A stretch of 64,000 nt of DNA, taken from the NCBI GenBank assembly GCA_902790595.1, contig CADASL010000001.1:124001-188000 (forward strand), read 5' to 3'. Origin of the DNA: an uncultured Bacteroidales bacterium. Its GTDB lineage: Bacteria; Bacteroidota; Bacteroidia; Bacteroidales; SZUA-534. The notes under the pieces were generated by a model that worked only from the letters and a program-made list of their open reading frames with translations, was not told the origin of the DNA and did no database searches. Within the stretch, counting starts at the first letter, position 1, and every line of letters begins with the position of its first letter. Positions 1 through 7,012 of this stretch are shown here, piece after piece. A program made the position numbers and the translations under genes.

Positions 1-978
1 CACGCAGATTACAATCCAAATGACAAGCATCACCAGAAGCGATGTGAAGTTGCCGTATCGGTTTGATACTCTTGCAAATACAACCGAACCGAACATTGCC
101 AGAAACTGAATGAGCAGAATCACCACAATCAGCTCGATGGTGCCGATATGCAGCTCGGCGCTGCCAAACAGCGTGGCTACCAGCAGAATGGTCTGCACGC
201 CCATACTCAGGAACAGGAACGACACCAGAAAAAGGTTCATAACCTGCTGACGGAAAAGGTTTTTGGCAACAGTGGCAATCTCTTTGAATCCTTTCGAAAG
301 AATGCCGGTGTCAATTTTTGTTTTTGCCTTAAACTCAGTCAGATAGCGGAACGAGAACAGCGCAATGCCTATCCACCAGATGCCCACCAGCAGAAACGAG
401 AACCGGTAGGCCGCATCTTCGCTGCCAAAGCCCCAGAAATACCACGTGTAAATCATTATCACGCTGAAAATGAACAGAATCATACTGCCAAGGTAACCCC
501 ACGCGAAACCTTTGGCGCTCACAATGTTGTGCAGGCGCGGTGTGGCGATTATCGGCAGAAACGAGTTGTAATAGACCGTTGCGCCCGCCCAGCCGATGAC
601 TGCTAAAATGGTCATCATCAGGCCGAAACCAATGTTGCCGCCAGTGAAAAAGTAGAGCCCCGAGCAGGCTGCCGCACCAATTGCGGTGAACATCACCATA
701 AAGCGCTTGCGGTAGCCGCCCATATCGGCAATGCCTGATAATAAAGGCGTTATAAGAATAATTATGGCATAGCCGATGGCAATTGAGTAGTCGTAGAGAA
801 CGGTGTTTTTGATGCTGTGCCCGAAAATGCTCACCATACCATTGGCAAAGGCATCTGTGGTAACCCGCTCATAATAAATGGGAAACAACGCTGACGCTAC
901 AATCAGGCTATAGACAGAATTGGCTATATCGTATGAGCACCAAGCGTTTATGACCCTCCGGTTGTTCTTCTCAATCAT
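1..978 (-). CDS. MFS transporter, UMF1/Atg22-like family (3' end outside window)
   Basis: An integral membrane transporter of the major facilitator superfamily; the substrate cannot be read from the sequence. The visible 326 codons give the N-terminal part of the protein. The start is the ATG at 976-978, one base after the stop codon of the upstream gene (980-982), so the two are translationally close and probably one operon. The N-terminus contains NAWCSYDIANSVYSLIVASA, matching the conserved opening of UMF1-type permeases (YDxANS). Long hydrophobic stretches follow (for example YAIIILITPLLSGIADMGG and FMVMFTAIGAAACSGLYFF), with the usual short basic loop GGYRKRFM between helices 2 and 3 of an MFS protein. 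The frame stays open to base 1. The family call is fairly secure, the function is not. Confidence 0.8.
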   Translation of the reverse strand, partial: MIEKNNRRVINAWCSYDIANSVYSLIVASALFPIYYERVTTDAFANGMVSIFGHSIKNTVLYDYSIAIGYAIIILITPLLSGIADMGGYRKRFMVMFTAIGAAACSGLYFFTGGNIGFGLMMTILAVIGWAGATVYYNSFLPIIATPRLHNIVSAKGFAWGYLGSMILFIFSVIMIYTWYFWGFGSEDAAYRFSFLLVGIWWIGIALFSFRYLTEFKAKTKIDTGILSKGFKEIATVAKNLFRQQVMNLFLVSFLFLSMGVQTILLVATLFGSAELHIGTIELIVVILLIQFLAMFGSVVFARVSNRYGNFTSLLVMLVIWIVICV

Positions 979-979
979 A

Positions 980-2800
980 TCACTTTTGATTGAAATCGTG
1001 CAGCAAAGTTTGCAAAAAAGCCTGACTTTGCATAACAATCGAGTCGCAAACTTCGGAATCCGACAGTTTCGATGATTCTAAATCGTATGTAAATTGTTCG
1101 TTTTCAGTTACAAAACCATAGCCGTTGTTGTAGGCGTAGATGGCGAACTCGGGGCTTCCGGACAGCACGTCCTTGCCAAAGGTGAATTCGCTGTTGCTGA
1201 TGCCGAGCTGGTCGCAGATGAGTGTGGGTATGTCGCTTTGGTTCAGCACTTTGTTGATGATGGTGTCGGTTAGGTTGAGTACGCCGCCAAGCCAAATCAT
1301 CGGAATGTGGAACTTCTCGGGCACGTGGATGGGTGAAGCGCCGGGGTGGCGGCTTCCGTGGTCGGCAACCAGAATCATTAGAGTGCTGTCCCACCAGGGC
1401 TCAGCCGACGCGCGGCGCACAAAATCGCCAATGCAGCTGTCGGTGTAGTGCACCGAGTTCAGGAACAGGCTTTCTTCGTCAGAACCATTGAACCGGCTCG
1501 TGTGCGGCACTTCAAACGGCTCGTGGCTGCTGAGTGTGAACAGCGCGCTGAAAAATGGCGGCTGCATTGCGCAAATGTCGCTGTGCCAGCGGTCGAGAAC
1601 CACGTGGTCGTGGGCGCCCCATTTCGAGTTCATATCGCGGCGGCTGAATTCGTCCATCGTCACCATTCGGCCGTAATTGCCTGTTATAAAGTACGATTTG
1701 AGATTTGCAAAATCGATGTCGCCACCGTAGTAGAACGACGATTGGTAGCCTTCGGTGTGCAGCTTGTGGCTCAGGTGTGGCAGTTTCTGCGCCTTTTCGG
1801 TCAGTTTGACGATAGATGTGGTGGGTTGTGCCGGATAGCCGCTCAGAATGCAGATGAGCCCCTTGTCGGACCGGTCGCCGTTGGCGTAGCAGTTGCTGAA
1901 CAGCACGCCGGTGCGGGCCAGGCTGTCGAGATTCGGCGTCACGTCCGGCATTCCGCCCACACAGCCCACAGCCTTCGCTGTAAAGCTTTCCATCACCATT
2001 ATAAGAATGTTTGGGCGCTTGGTTTTCAGAAGGTTAACTCGCTCATTGCCGCTTTTCAGCATCTGAGCGGTCAGGCTGTCGGCTTTGGCTTGCGGCATAA
2101 AATGGGGTGTGCGCGCATTGTCGATGTAGCGCAGCGAGTTGCAGAAGTTCCACTGCACGTTGATTGCCGCGTGATTGGCATAGGGCTTGTCGCTGAAAAA
2201 GACCGTGCCTGTGCGGATGGGAGCAATGCCCACGCCGCCGCGCATCGGAATCACAAACAGTCCGGCAGTGAGCAGCAGAACAGGTGCCACAAACCACCGC
2301 GTGGGCTTCATTTGAGCCATCGGCTTGCCCACATATTTAAAATAAACCTTGATGCTCGCCCACGCAAACGCCGCAATCCACACCACAAAAAGCGCCGTGA
2401 GCCACACCGGAGTCGATGCGGCGGCCTCTTTGGGCGTTTTCAGGTACATCAGCACCGAGCTGTCCATACGGAATCCCCAGTTGCGGTAAAGTTCGCAGTC
2501 GCAAATACCTATAATTGAGAATGATACAATGCACAAAACAGTGATTGTGTTGATAATGGCGGCAGTCACACGGCCATTGCACCAGAATGCCAAAATCATT
2601 ATAAGTAGCGCAACATCAACAAGATAGCTGCAAGTGGACAAGTCGAGCTTGATGCCGTGGCCGAAGGTGCCGAGAATGGTTCCAAAGTCGAGCGCGGCTG
2701 TCAGCCGGATGTTGTAAATCTCAAAAAAGAGCCTTGTGACCACAAAAAACAGCAGCCAGAAGATGAAATATTTTGCAATAATTAATAGTCGTTGTATCAT
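980..2800 (-). CDS. LTA synthase-like sulfatase/phosphoglycerol transferase family membrane protein
   Basis: A membrane enzyme of the alkaline phosphatase fold, in the LtaS/MdoB/EptA-like group that transfers or removes phospho-groups on lipids or glycans in the periplasm. I place the start at the ATG at 2798-2800 (MIQRLLIIAKYF); the frame is open upstream to 2869 but that extension is charged and unlike the family. About five transmembrane helices occupy residues 1-190. The catalytic domain starts near residue 260 with NILIMVMESFTAKAVG (metal-binding Glu), followed by TPNLDSLARTGVLFSNCYAN, then RSDKGLICILSGYPA where the family nucleophile lies, and a distal metal site around LILVADHGSRHP. 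The nucleophile position appears to be Ser where relatives usually have Thr. It is followed by an MFS transporter gene after 1 base. In a Gram-negative host the substrate is unknown; a modified lipid or glycan is an inference. Confidence 0.8.
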   Translation of the reverse strand: MIQRLLIIAKYFIFWLLFFVVTRLFFEIYNIRLTAALDFGTILGTFGHGIKLDLSTCSYLVDVALLIMILAFWCNGRVTAAIINTITVLCIVSFSIIGICDCELYRNWGFRMDSSVLMYLKTPKEAAASTPVWLTALFVVWIAAFAWASIKVYFKYVGKPMAQMKPTRWFVAPVLLLTAGLFVIPMRGGVGIAPIRTGTVFFSDKPYANHAAINVQWNFCNSLRYIDNARTPHFMPQAKADSLTAQMLKSGNERVNLLKTKRPNILIMVMESFTAKAVGCVGGMPDVTPNLDSLARTGVLFSNCYANGDRSDKGLICILSGYPAQPTTSIVKLTEKAQKLPHLSHKLHTEGYQSSFYYGGDIDFANLKSYFITGNYGRMVTMDEFSRRDMNSKWGAHDHVVLDRWHSDICAMQPPFFSALFTLSSHEPFEVPHTSRFNGSDEESLFLNSVHYTDSCIGDFVRRASAEPWWDSTLMILVADHGSRHPGASPIHVPEKFHIPMIWLGGVLNLTDTIINKVLNQSDIPTLICDQLGISNSEFTFGKDVLSGSPEFAIYAYNNGYGFVTENEQFTYDLESSKLSDSEVCDSIVMQSQAFLQTLLHDFNQK

Positions 2801-2905
2801 CGCATTAGCTTGATAATTAAATCGTTTGCGGTGTTTTGTAAGCACTGCCCGCAACACCCGCCGCGCCATTTTCGCGGTCGGCCGACGAAAATAGCAAAAG
2901 AAAAT

Positions 2906-2938
2906 TTTGTCGGGTAACTAAAAAAAACAATATATTTA
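2906..2938 (+). promoter_or_regulatory. Candidate Bacteroidetes promoter for the hybrid kinase gene
   Basis: TTTG at 2906-2909 and TATATTTA at 2931-2938 are 21 bases apart, close to the Bacteroidetes sigma-ABfr pattern TTTG / TAnnTTTG (last base differs). It lies 21 bases before the ATG of the hybrid kinase gene. Confidence 0.4.
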
Positions 2939-2959
2939 GGTTTTCTACTTAACAATATT

Positions 2960-5143
2960 ATGGATGAAATTTTGTTCGACATCAAAGATGCCATAGATTG
3001 TAATAACTGGTTTGCTCACAGTCCGCAACCGATTTTTGTGATGAAGGTGGACGGCGGCAGCCTGAAACTACATAGAATCAACCGCAGCGCGTGCGAATTG
3101 CTGAAATGCACCGACGATGGCTACCAATCGCTGACGCCTGTCGGAATCGGGCTGTTCAAGTCGGAAGCTGACGCACAACAATATATCGACTCGGAGATTG
3201 GCCCCGAAGGCGTTGTTTACGTGACACAGATTATGCCGTTAATTGAGCCGGCAATCTCGTCGGAAATCTCGCTCTACAAAATGCGCGCCGCCGACGGATA
3301 TACTTATCTGACTGCTTTTCAGCAGAATATCGGCAATATGTCGAAAATTCTGACAGCCTTGCGCCACAGCGAGTTCCGTTTCCTGATGATGGCCGAAAAC
3401 ATCACCGACGGCATAATGATTTATGAAAATGGCAAGCTGATGTTCGCCAATACGGCCAGCACGCGCATCACAGGCTTAACAAAAGAACAGCTCAAAACGG
3501 CGTCGCCGCTGTCGCTTATTTGCGACTACGAGCGCGAGCGGGTTCAACGGCTGATGGAAGAGCAGAAAAAAACGAATCCTAACTTTTTCAGCACCGAGGT
3601 GTGGATTATGAACCGGTTGGGGCAGGAGAAGTGCATAAAATGCATATTCTCAATGACAAAAACCCAGACGGGCGAAACTGTTTCATATAATGTTGTTACC
3701 GACATCACGGCGCAGAAACTTACCGAGAGGGCGCTCATCAAAAGTCAGGAGGAATTCAAAATGCTGGCCGACAACAGCCCCGACCTCATCTCGCGCTACA
3801 ATCGCAACCTGACGTACGCCTACGTGAACCGCGCCGTTGGCGAGGCAATGAAGATTCCGTTGGAGAAGTTCATCGGCCAAAATACGATGGATATGGAAAT
3901 CGAGCAAAATGTGGCTTCGTTTATCGAGGAGATGCATCTTGAGGTTTTCCGCACCGGTCGCAAGCTGAAATTTGAGTTCAGGATGAATATCGATGGCAAA
4001 CAGCATATTTTCCAGTCGAGTATGGTGCCTGAAATGTCGAAAGACGGCACTGTGAGCACGGTTCTCAACGTCTCGCGCGACATAACACAACTCAAAGAGT
4101 TTGAGACTGAGCTGAACAAGGAAAAACAACGGATGCTGGAGAGCAACAGCAACATCGCGGCGAACATCAAACTATTGGGAGTCAGAATGTTGGAAGCCTG
4201 CCCCGAGCTTAAGAAATCCAACCTTTTCTCATCGATGACACATATTGCCGATTGGACCGGCATCGGTGCACGGCTGCTGAAAATGGAGCCCGCCACGGTG
4301 GATGTCATCAAACTCCTGACCGAATATCACTTACGCAATGTAAACGAACTTGCTGCACAGGGCATAACCCTGAAACTCGAGTTCCCATACGATACTCAAA
4401 AAATCTATACCGACAGCCAGGTGCTAAATATGATTCTCGATAATTTGCTCGACAATGCCATTGAATCAAAGGGAGTTAGCGAGATTGTCATTGGCTTTGG
4501 TATGGCCGAGAACAACGAGGTGGTCTTTTATGTGAAAGACAACGGCGCCGGCGTTCCTTCCGACTTGCTGGAGAAGATTTTCGAGCCGTTCTGCACCATC
4601 GGCAAAGACGGGCATTCGGGCCTCGGACTGAGCACCGCCGCCAAGTGCGTCGAACATCTCAAGGGGCGCATTTGGTGCTACTCAACAGAGGGCGAGGGCG
4701 CGCAATTCTTCTTCACGCATCCCATTGGAGTGTTGCAACCGCCTGTTAAACAAACCAATAACGACACCAAGCGCTGGGCCGGCAAGAAGATTCACGTGGT
4801 GGAGGACACCGATGCCAACTATATGCTCATTGAGGCGATGCTCAAGCCGCAGGGCGATGTGGTTCTAACCCGCTCGGTCGATGGCCTGCACGCCATTGAT
4901 TATGTCCGTGCCAACCCTGACATCGATATGATTTTGATGGACATCCAACTGCCTGATATTGACGGCTATACGGTAACGCAACAAATCCGCACATTCAACA
5001 CCAAGGTGCCCATCATCGCCCAAACGGCCTATGCAATGTACGCCGATGTGGTGAAAGCAGTGAATGCCGGCTGCAACGATTTCATTGCCAAGCCGATAAA
5101 GATTAAAAAGATGCTTGCGCTGATGGAGAAGTATTTGGGATAA
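2960..5143 (+). CDS. PAS-domain hybrid sensor protein (HATPase + receiver) without a recognisable H-box
   Basis: A cytoplasmic sensory protein of 727 residues with no membrane segment. Three PAS domains are visible: about residues 10-125, 133-255 (RFLMMAENITDGIMIYENGK) and 265-375 (FKMLADNSPDLISRYNRNLT). A helical linker follows. The HATPase domain (about 455-590) has an N-box (LDNLLDNAIES), G1 (DNGAGVP), F-box (FEPFCT) and G2 (GHSGLGLS). The C-terminal receiver (about 608-727) has E615/D616, phospho-acceptor D661 in ILMDIQLPD, T689 and K711, so it looks functional. The segment where HisKA should sit (about 375-450) contains no SHE/HD-type phospho-acceptor box. It may be phosphorylated by another kinase, act as an ATP-dependent sensor, or use a diverged helical domain. 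It is a single-gene unit with its own promoter and terminator. Confidence 0.82.
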   Translation: MDEILFDIKDAIDCNNWFAHSPQPIFVMKVDGGSLKLHRINRSACELLKCTDDGYQSLTPVGIGLFKSEADAQQYIDSEIGPEGVVYVTQIMPLIEPAISSEISLYKMRAADGYTYLTAFQQNIGNMSKILTALRHSEFRFLMMAENITDGIMIYENGKLMFANTASTRITGLTKEQLKTASPLSLICDYERERVQRLMEEQKKTNPNFFSTEVWIMNRLGQEKCIKCIFSMTKTQTGETVSYNVVTDITAQKLTERALIKSQEEFKMLADNSPDLISRYNRNLTYAYVNRAVGEAMKIPLEKFIGQNTMDMEIEQNVASFIEEMHLEVFRTGRKLKFEFRMNIDGKQHIFQSSMVPEMSKDGTVSTVLNVSRDITQLKEFETELNKEKQRMLESNSNIAANIKLLGVRMLEACPELKKSNLFSSMTHIADWTGIGARLLKMEPATVDVIKLLTEYHLRNVNELAAQGITLKLEFPYDTQKIYTDSQVLNMILDNLLDNAIESKGVSEIVIGFGMAENNEVVFYVKDNGAGVPSDLLEKIFEPFCTIGKDGHSGLGLSTAAKCVEHLKGRIWCYSTEGEGAQFFFTHPIGVLQPPVKQTNNDTKRWAGKKIHVVEDTDANYMLIEAMLKPQGDVVLTRSVDGLHAIDYVRANPDIDMILMDIQLPDIDGYTVTQQIRTFNTKVPIIAQTAYAMYADVVKAVNAGCNDFIAKPIKIKKMLALMEKYLG

Positions 5144-5167
5144 AAAATAGTTGTAAAGTTTTAATTG

Positions 5168-5201
5168 TTGGACGGGTTCAGAAATGAGCCCGTTTTTTTG
5201 T
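5168..5201 (+). terminator. Rho-independent terminator after the hybrid kinase
   Basis: ACGGGTTC and GAGCCCGT form an 8-bp stem (one G-U pair) around AGAAAT, followed by a run of seven T. Confidence 0.75.
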
Positions 5202-5226
5202 CATCTCATATCAGTCCATCATAAAA

Positions 5227-5262
5227 CAAAAAAAGGCGAACCCCGAAAGATTCGCCCTTTTC
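5227..5262 (-). terminator. Terminator after the carboxylesterase operon
   Basis: On the minus strand AAGGGCGAA pairs with TTCGCCTTT across a short loop and is followed by T residues; it sits just past the stop of the esterase gene. Confidence 0.65.
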
Positions 5263-5323
5263 AATTATTTTGATATTTAACCAATCAACTTTTCAGTTAA
5301 TCGGTTATTCAATCCTTCAATCC

Positions 5324-6934
5324 TTATTTTGCAGGAGTCGGAGCAGGCATTGGTCCAAATCCGAAGCCACCACCAAGGGTTGACTTGATTGGGTCGCCCA
5401 TCTCTGAATTTTCTACATCAGCGTCGTTCAGTTTGAAGAGCATAAACTTGTTGTTCTCTTTGGTGTATGGAGTCCATTCGCCACCTTGCGGGCCGTTCGG
5501 GTCGCTGTATTTGGCAAAGTTGGTCCAAGCGGTCAGCATCTTCTCTGAAAGGTCCCAGTCGCCTTTTGTCCAAGGACGCCAGCAATGTTTGAGCGATTTA
5601 AATACAAACCACAGGTCTGACGAGTGGAAAGCGCCTTTCAAGCGTTGAGTAACTTCAGGGTGTGAACCGTCGTCAGGCAATGGACGGGCAAATTCATAAA
5701 CATAGCATTTATTGCCAACGCTGTCGCGGTTTAAGCCAAATGCGGCAATGCCACCTGACATATCACCCATATCGTCGAGTGTGTAACCCATCATATAAGG
5801 AACGTCAGCAAGTGTGCCGTCGAGAGCAGCCTCATCGAAACTTTCGCGAGAAACATAGCCATCAACCATCGGCATAGCAGTGATACCGCCAAAGTTGCCT
5901 GTTGCATTCGAATAAATTGTGCCAACAGTATGCATTACTTCAGTTTCAGCGGCACGCATCTTGGCCAGTGTGTTATAACCAGCCCAATCCATAATCACTT
6001 TAGTGTTGAATTCAGCACGTTGAAGAGCGTTAAGGTTTTCAGGGGCTTGTGGTGCTTTGTAGGCTGCGATTTTCTTCTCAGCAGGACGATTGCCAAAATT
6101 GCCGAAATTGAAACCTGCAGGCATACGCATACGGCCGCCACCCATACCGCCAAGACCGCCAGCACTCATAATGACTGCCTTGTGGAAAAGTCCGCGTGCA
6201 AGCGGCGATTCGCAGATTGTGCGGACACTACCGCCACCAGCACTTTGTCCGAATATCATCACATTGTCGGGGTCGCCACCGAATTGTGCAATGTTTTTCT
6301 TAACCCATTTCAAAGATTCGATTTGGTCGAGAATGCCATAGTTGCCAGAAACGCCATTTTCGCTTTCAGCCGACAGTTCGGGGTGTGCAAGGAATCCGAA
6401 TACGCCAAGACGATAGTTGATTGTTACAAGAACAACGTCTTTGTTGCCCCATTCCTGACCATCAAATTCGGGTTCTGTGCCAAAACCTTCGCGATAGCCA
6501 CCACCGTGAATCCAAACTGCAACAGGAAGTTTAGCGTCAACCTTGCCTGAAGCCTTTGTCCAAACGTTCAGATAAAGGCAATCTTCAGAGAAAGGTGCTT
6601 CGTCGCCGTAGCCCCATTCGGTGTAGTAACCACCTTTATACTGAATGTGTTGGTAACTTGGGTTGGCAAAACGGTCGCACACCTTAACGCCTTCCCAGGG
6701 TGTAACAGGCTGCGGTGCCTTCCAGCGCAAATCGCGAATTGGGGCTGCTGCGTACGGAATGCCGCGATAAACAAGCACGCCTTCGGTTTCGGTCTTAACA
6801 CCTTGAACCTGACCGCCTTCAATGGTCAGCACGGGATTTTTTGAGTTGTCGCAGCACGATAGGTTGCAACCGCTGTTGTTGCAGCAACTGACCATTGTCA
6901 GGGCCGCAAATCCGAATAGAATTGATTTTCTCAT
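5324..6934 (-). CDS. Carboxylesterase type B lipoprotein
   Basis: An alpha/beta-hydrolase of the type B carboxylesterase family, 536 residues, anchored as a lipoprotein (MRKSILFGFAALTMVSC, lipobox ending at C17). Family landmarks are in order: YRGIPYAAAP (58-65), EDCLYLNVW (117-125), oxyanion-hole HGGG (143-146), and nucleophile elbow GQSAGG with S231. The catalytic His is in GAFHSSDLWFVF. The usual acidic residue of the GxTxDEG segment reads GYTLDDMG here, so Asp may replace Glu. The first 30 residues are Cys-rich, and there is a Gly/Met-rich insertion after the nucleophile strand (GGLGGMGGGRMRMP) and a tail with GGGFGFGPMP. It follows the GH3 gene after 78 bases on the same strand, so removal of ester groups (acetyl or feruloyl) from xylan fragments is a reasonable inference, not proven. 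Confidence 0.85.
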   Translation of the reverse strand: MRKSILFGFAALTMVSCCNNSGCNLSCCDNSKNPVLTIEGGQVQGVKTETEGVLVYRGIPYAAAPIRDLRWKAPQPVTPWEGVKVCDRFANPSYQHIQYKGGYYTEWGYGDEAPFSEDCLYLNVWTKASGKVDAKLPVAVWIHGGGYREGFGTEPEFDGQEWGNKDVVLVTINYRLGVFGFLAHPELSAESENGVSGNYGILDQIESLKWVKKNIAQFGGDPDNVMIFGQSAGGGSVRTICESPLARGLFHKAVIMSAGGLGGMGGGRMRMPAGFNFGNFGNRPAEKKIAAYKAPQAPENLNALQRAEFNTKVIMDWAGYNTLAKMRAAETEVMHTVGTIYSNATGNFGGITAMPMVDGYVSRESFDEAALDGTLADVPYMMGYTLDDMGDMSGGIAAFGLNRDSVGNKCYVYEFARPLPDDGSHPEVTQRLKGAFHSSDLWFVFKSLKHCWRPWTKGDWDLSEKMLTAWTNFAKYSDPNGPQGGEWTPYTKENNKFMLFKLNDADVENSEMGDPIKSTLGGGFGFGPMPAPTPAK

Positions 6935-7012
6935 CTCAATTACGTTTAATAGTTGTTAAATATTTATTTGTGAATGGGGCGGGGACACGTTTCCGTACCC
7001 CCGTCCGCAGTT

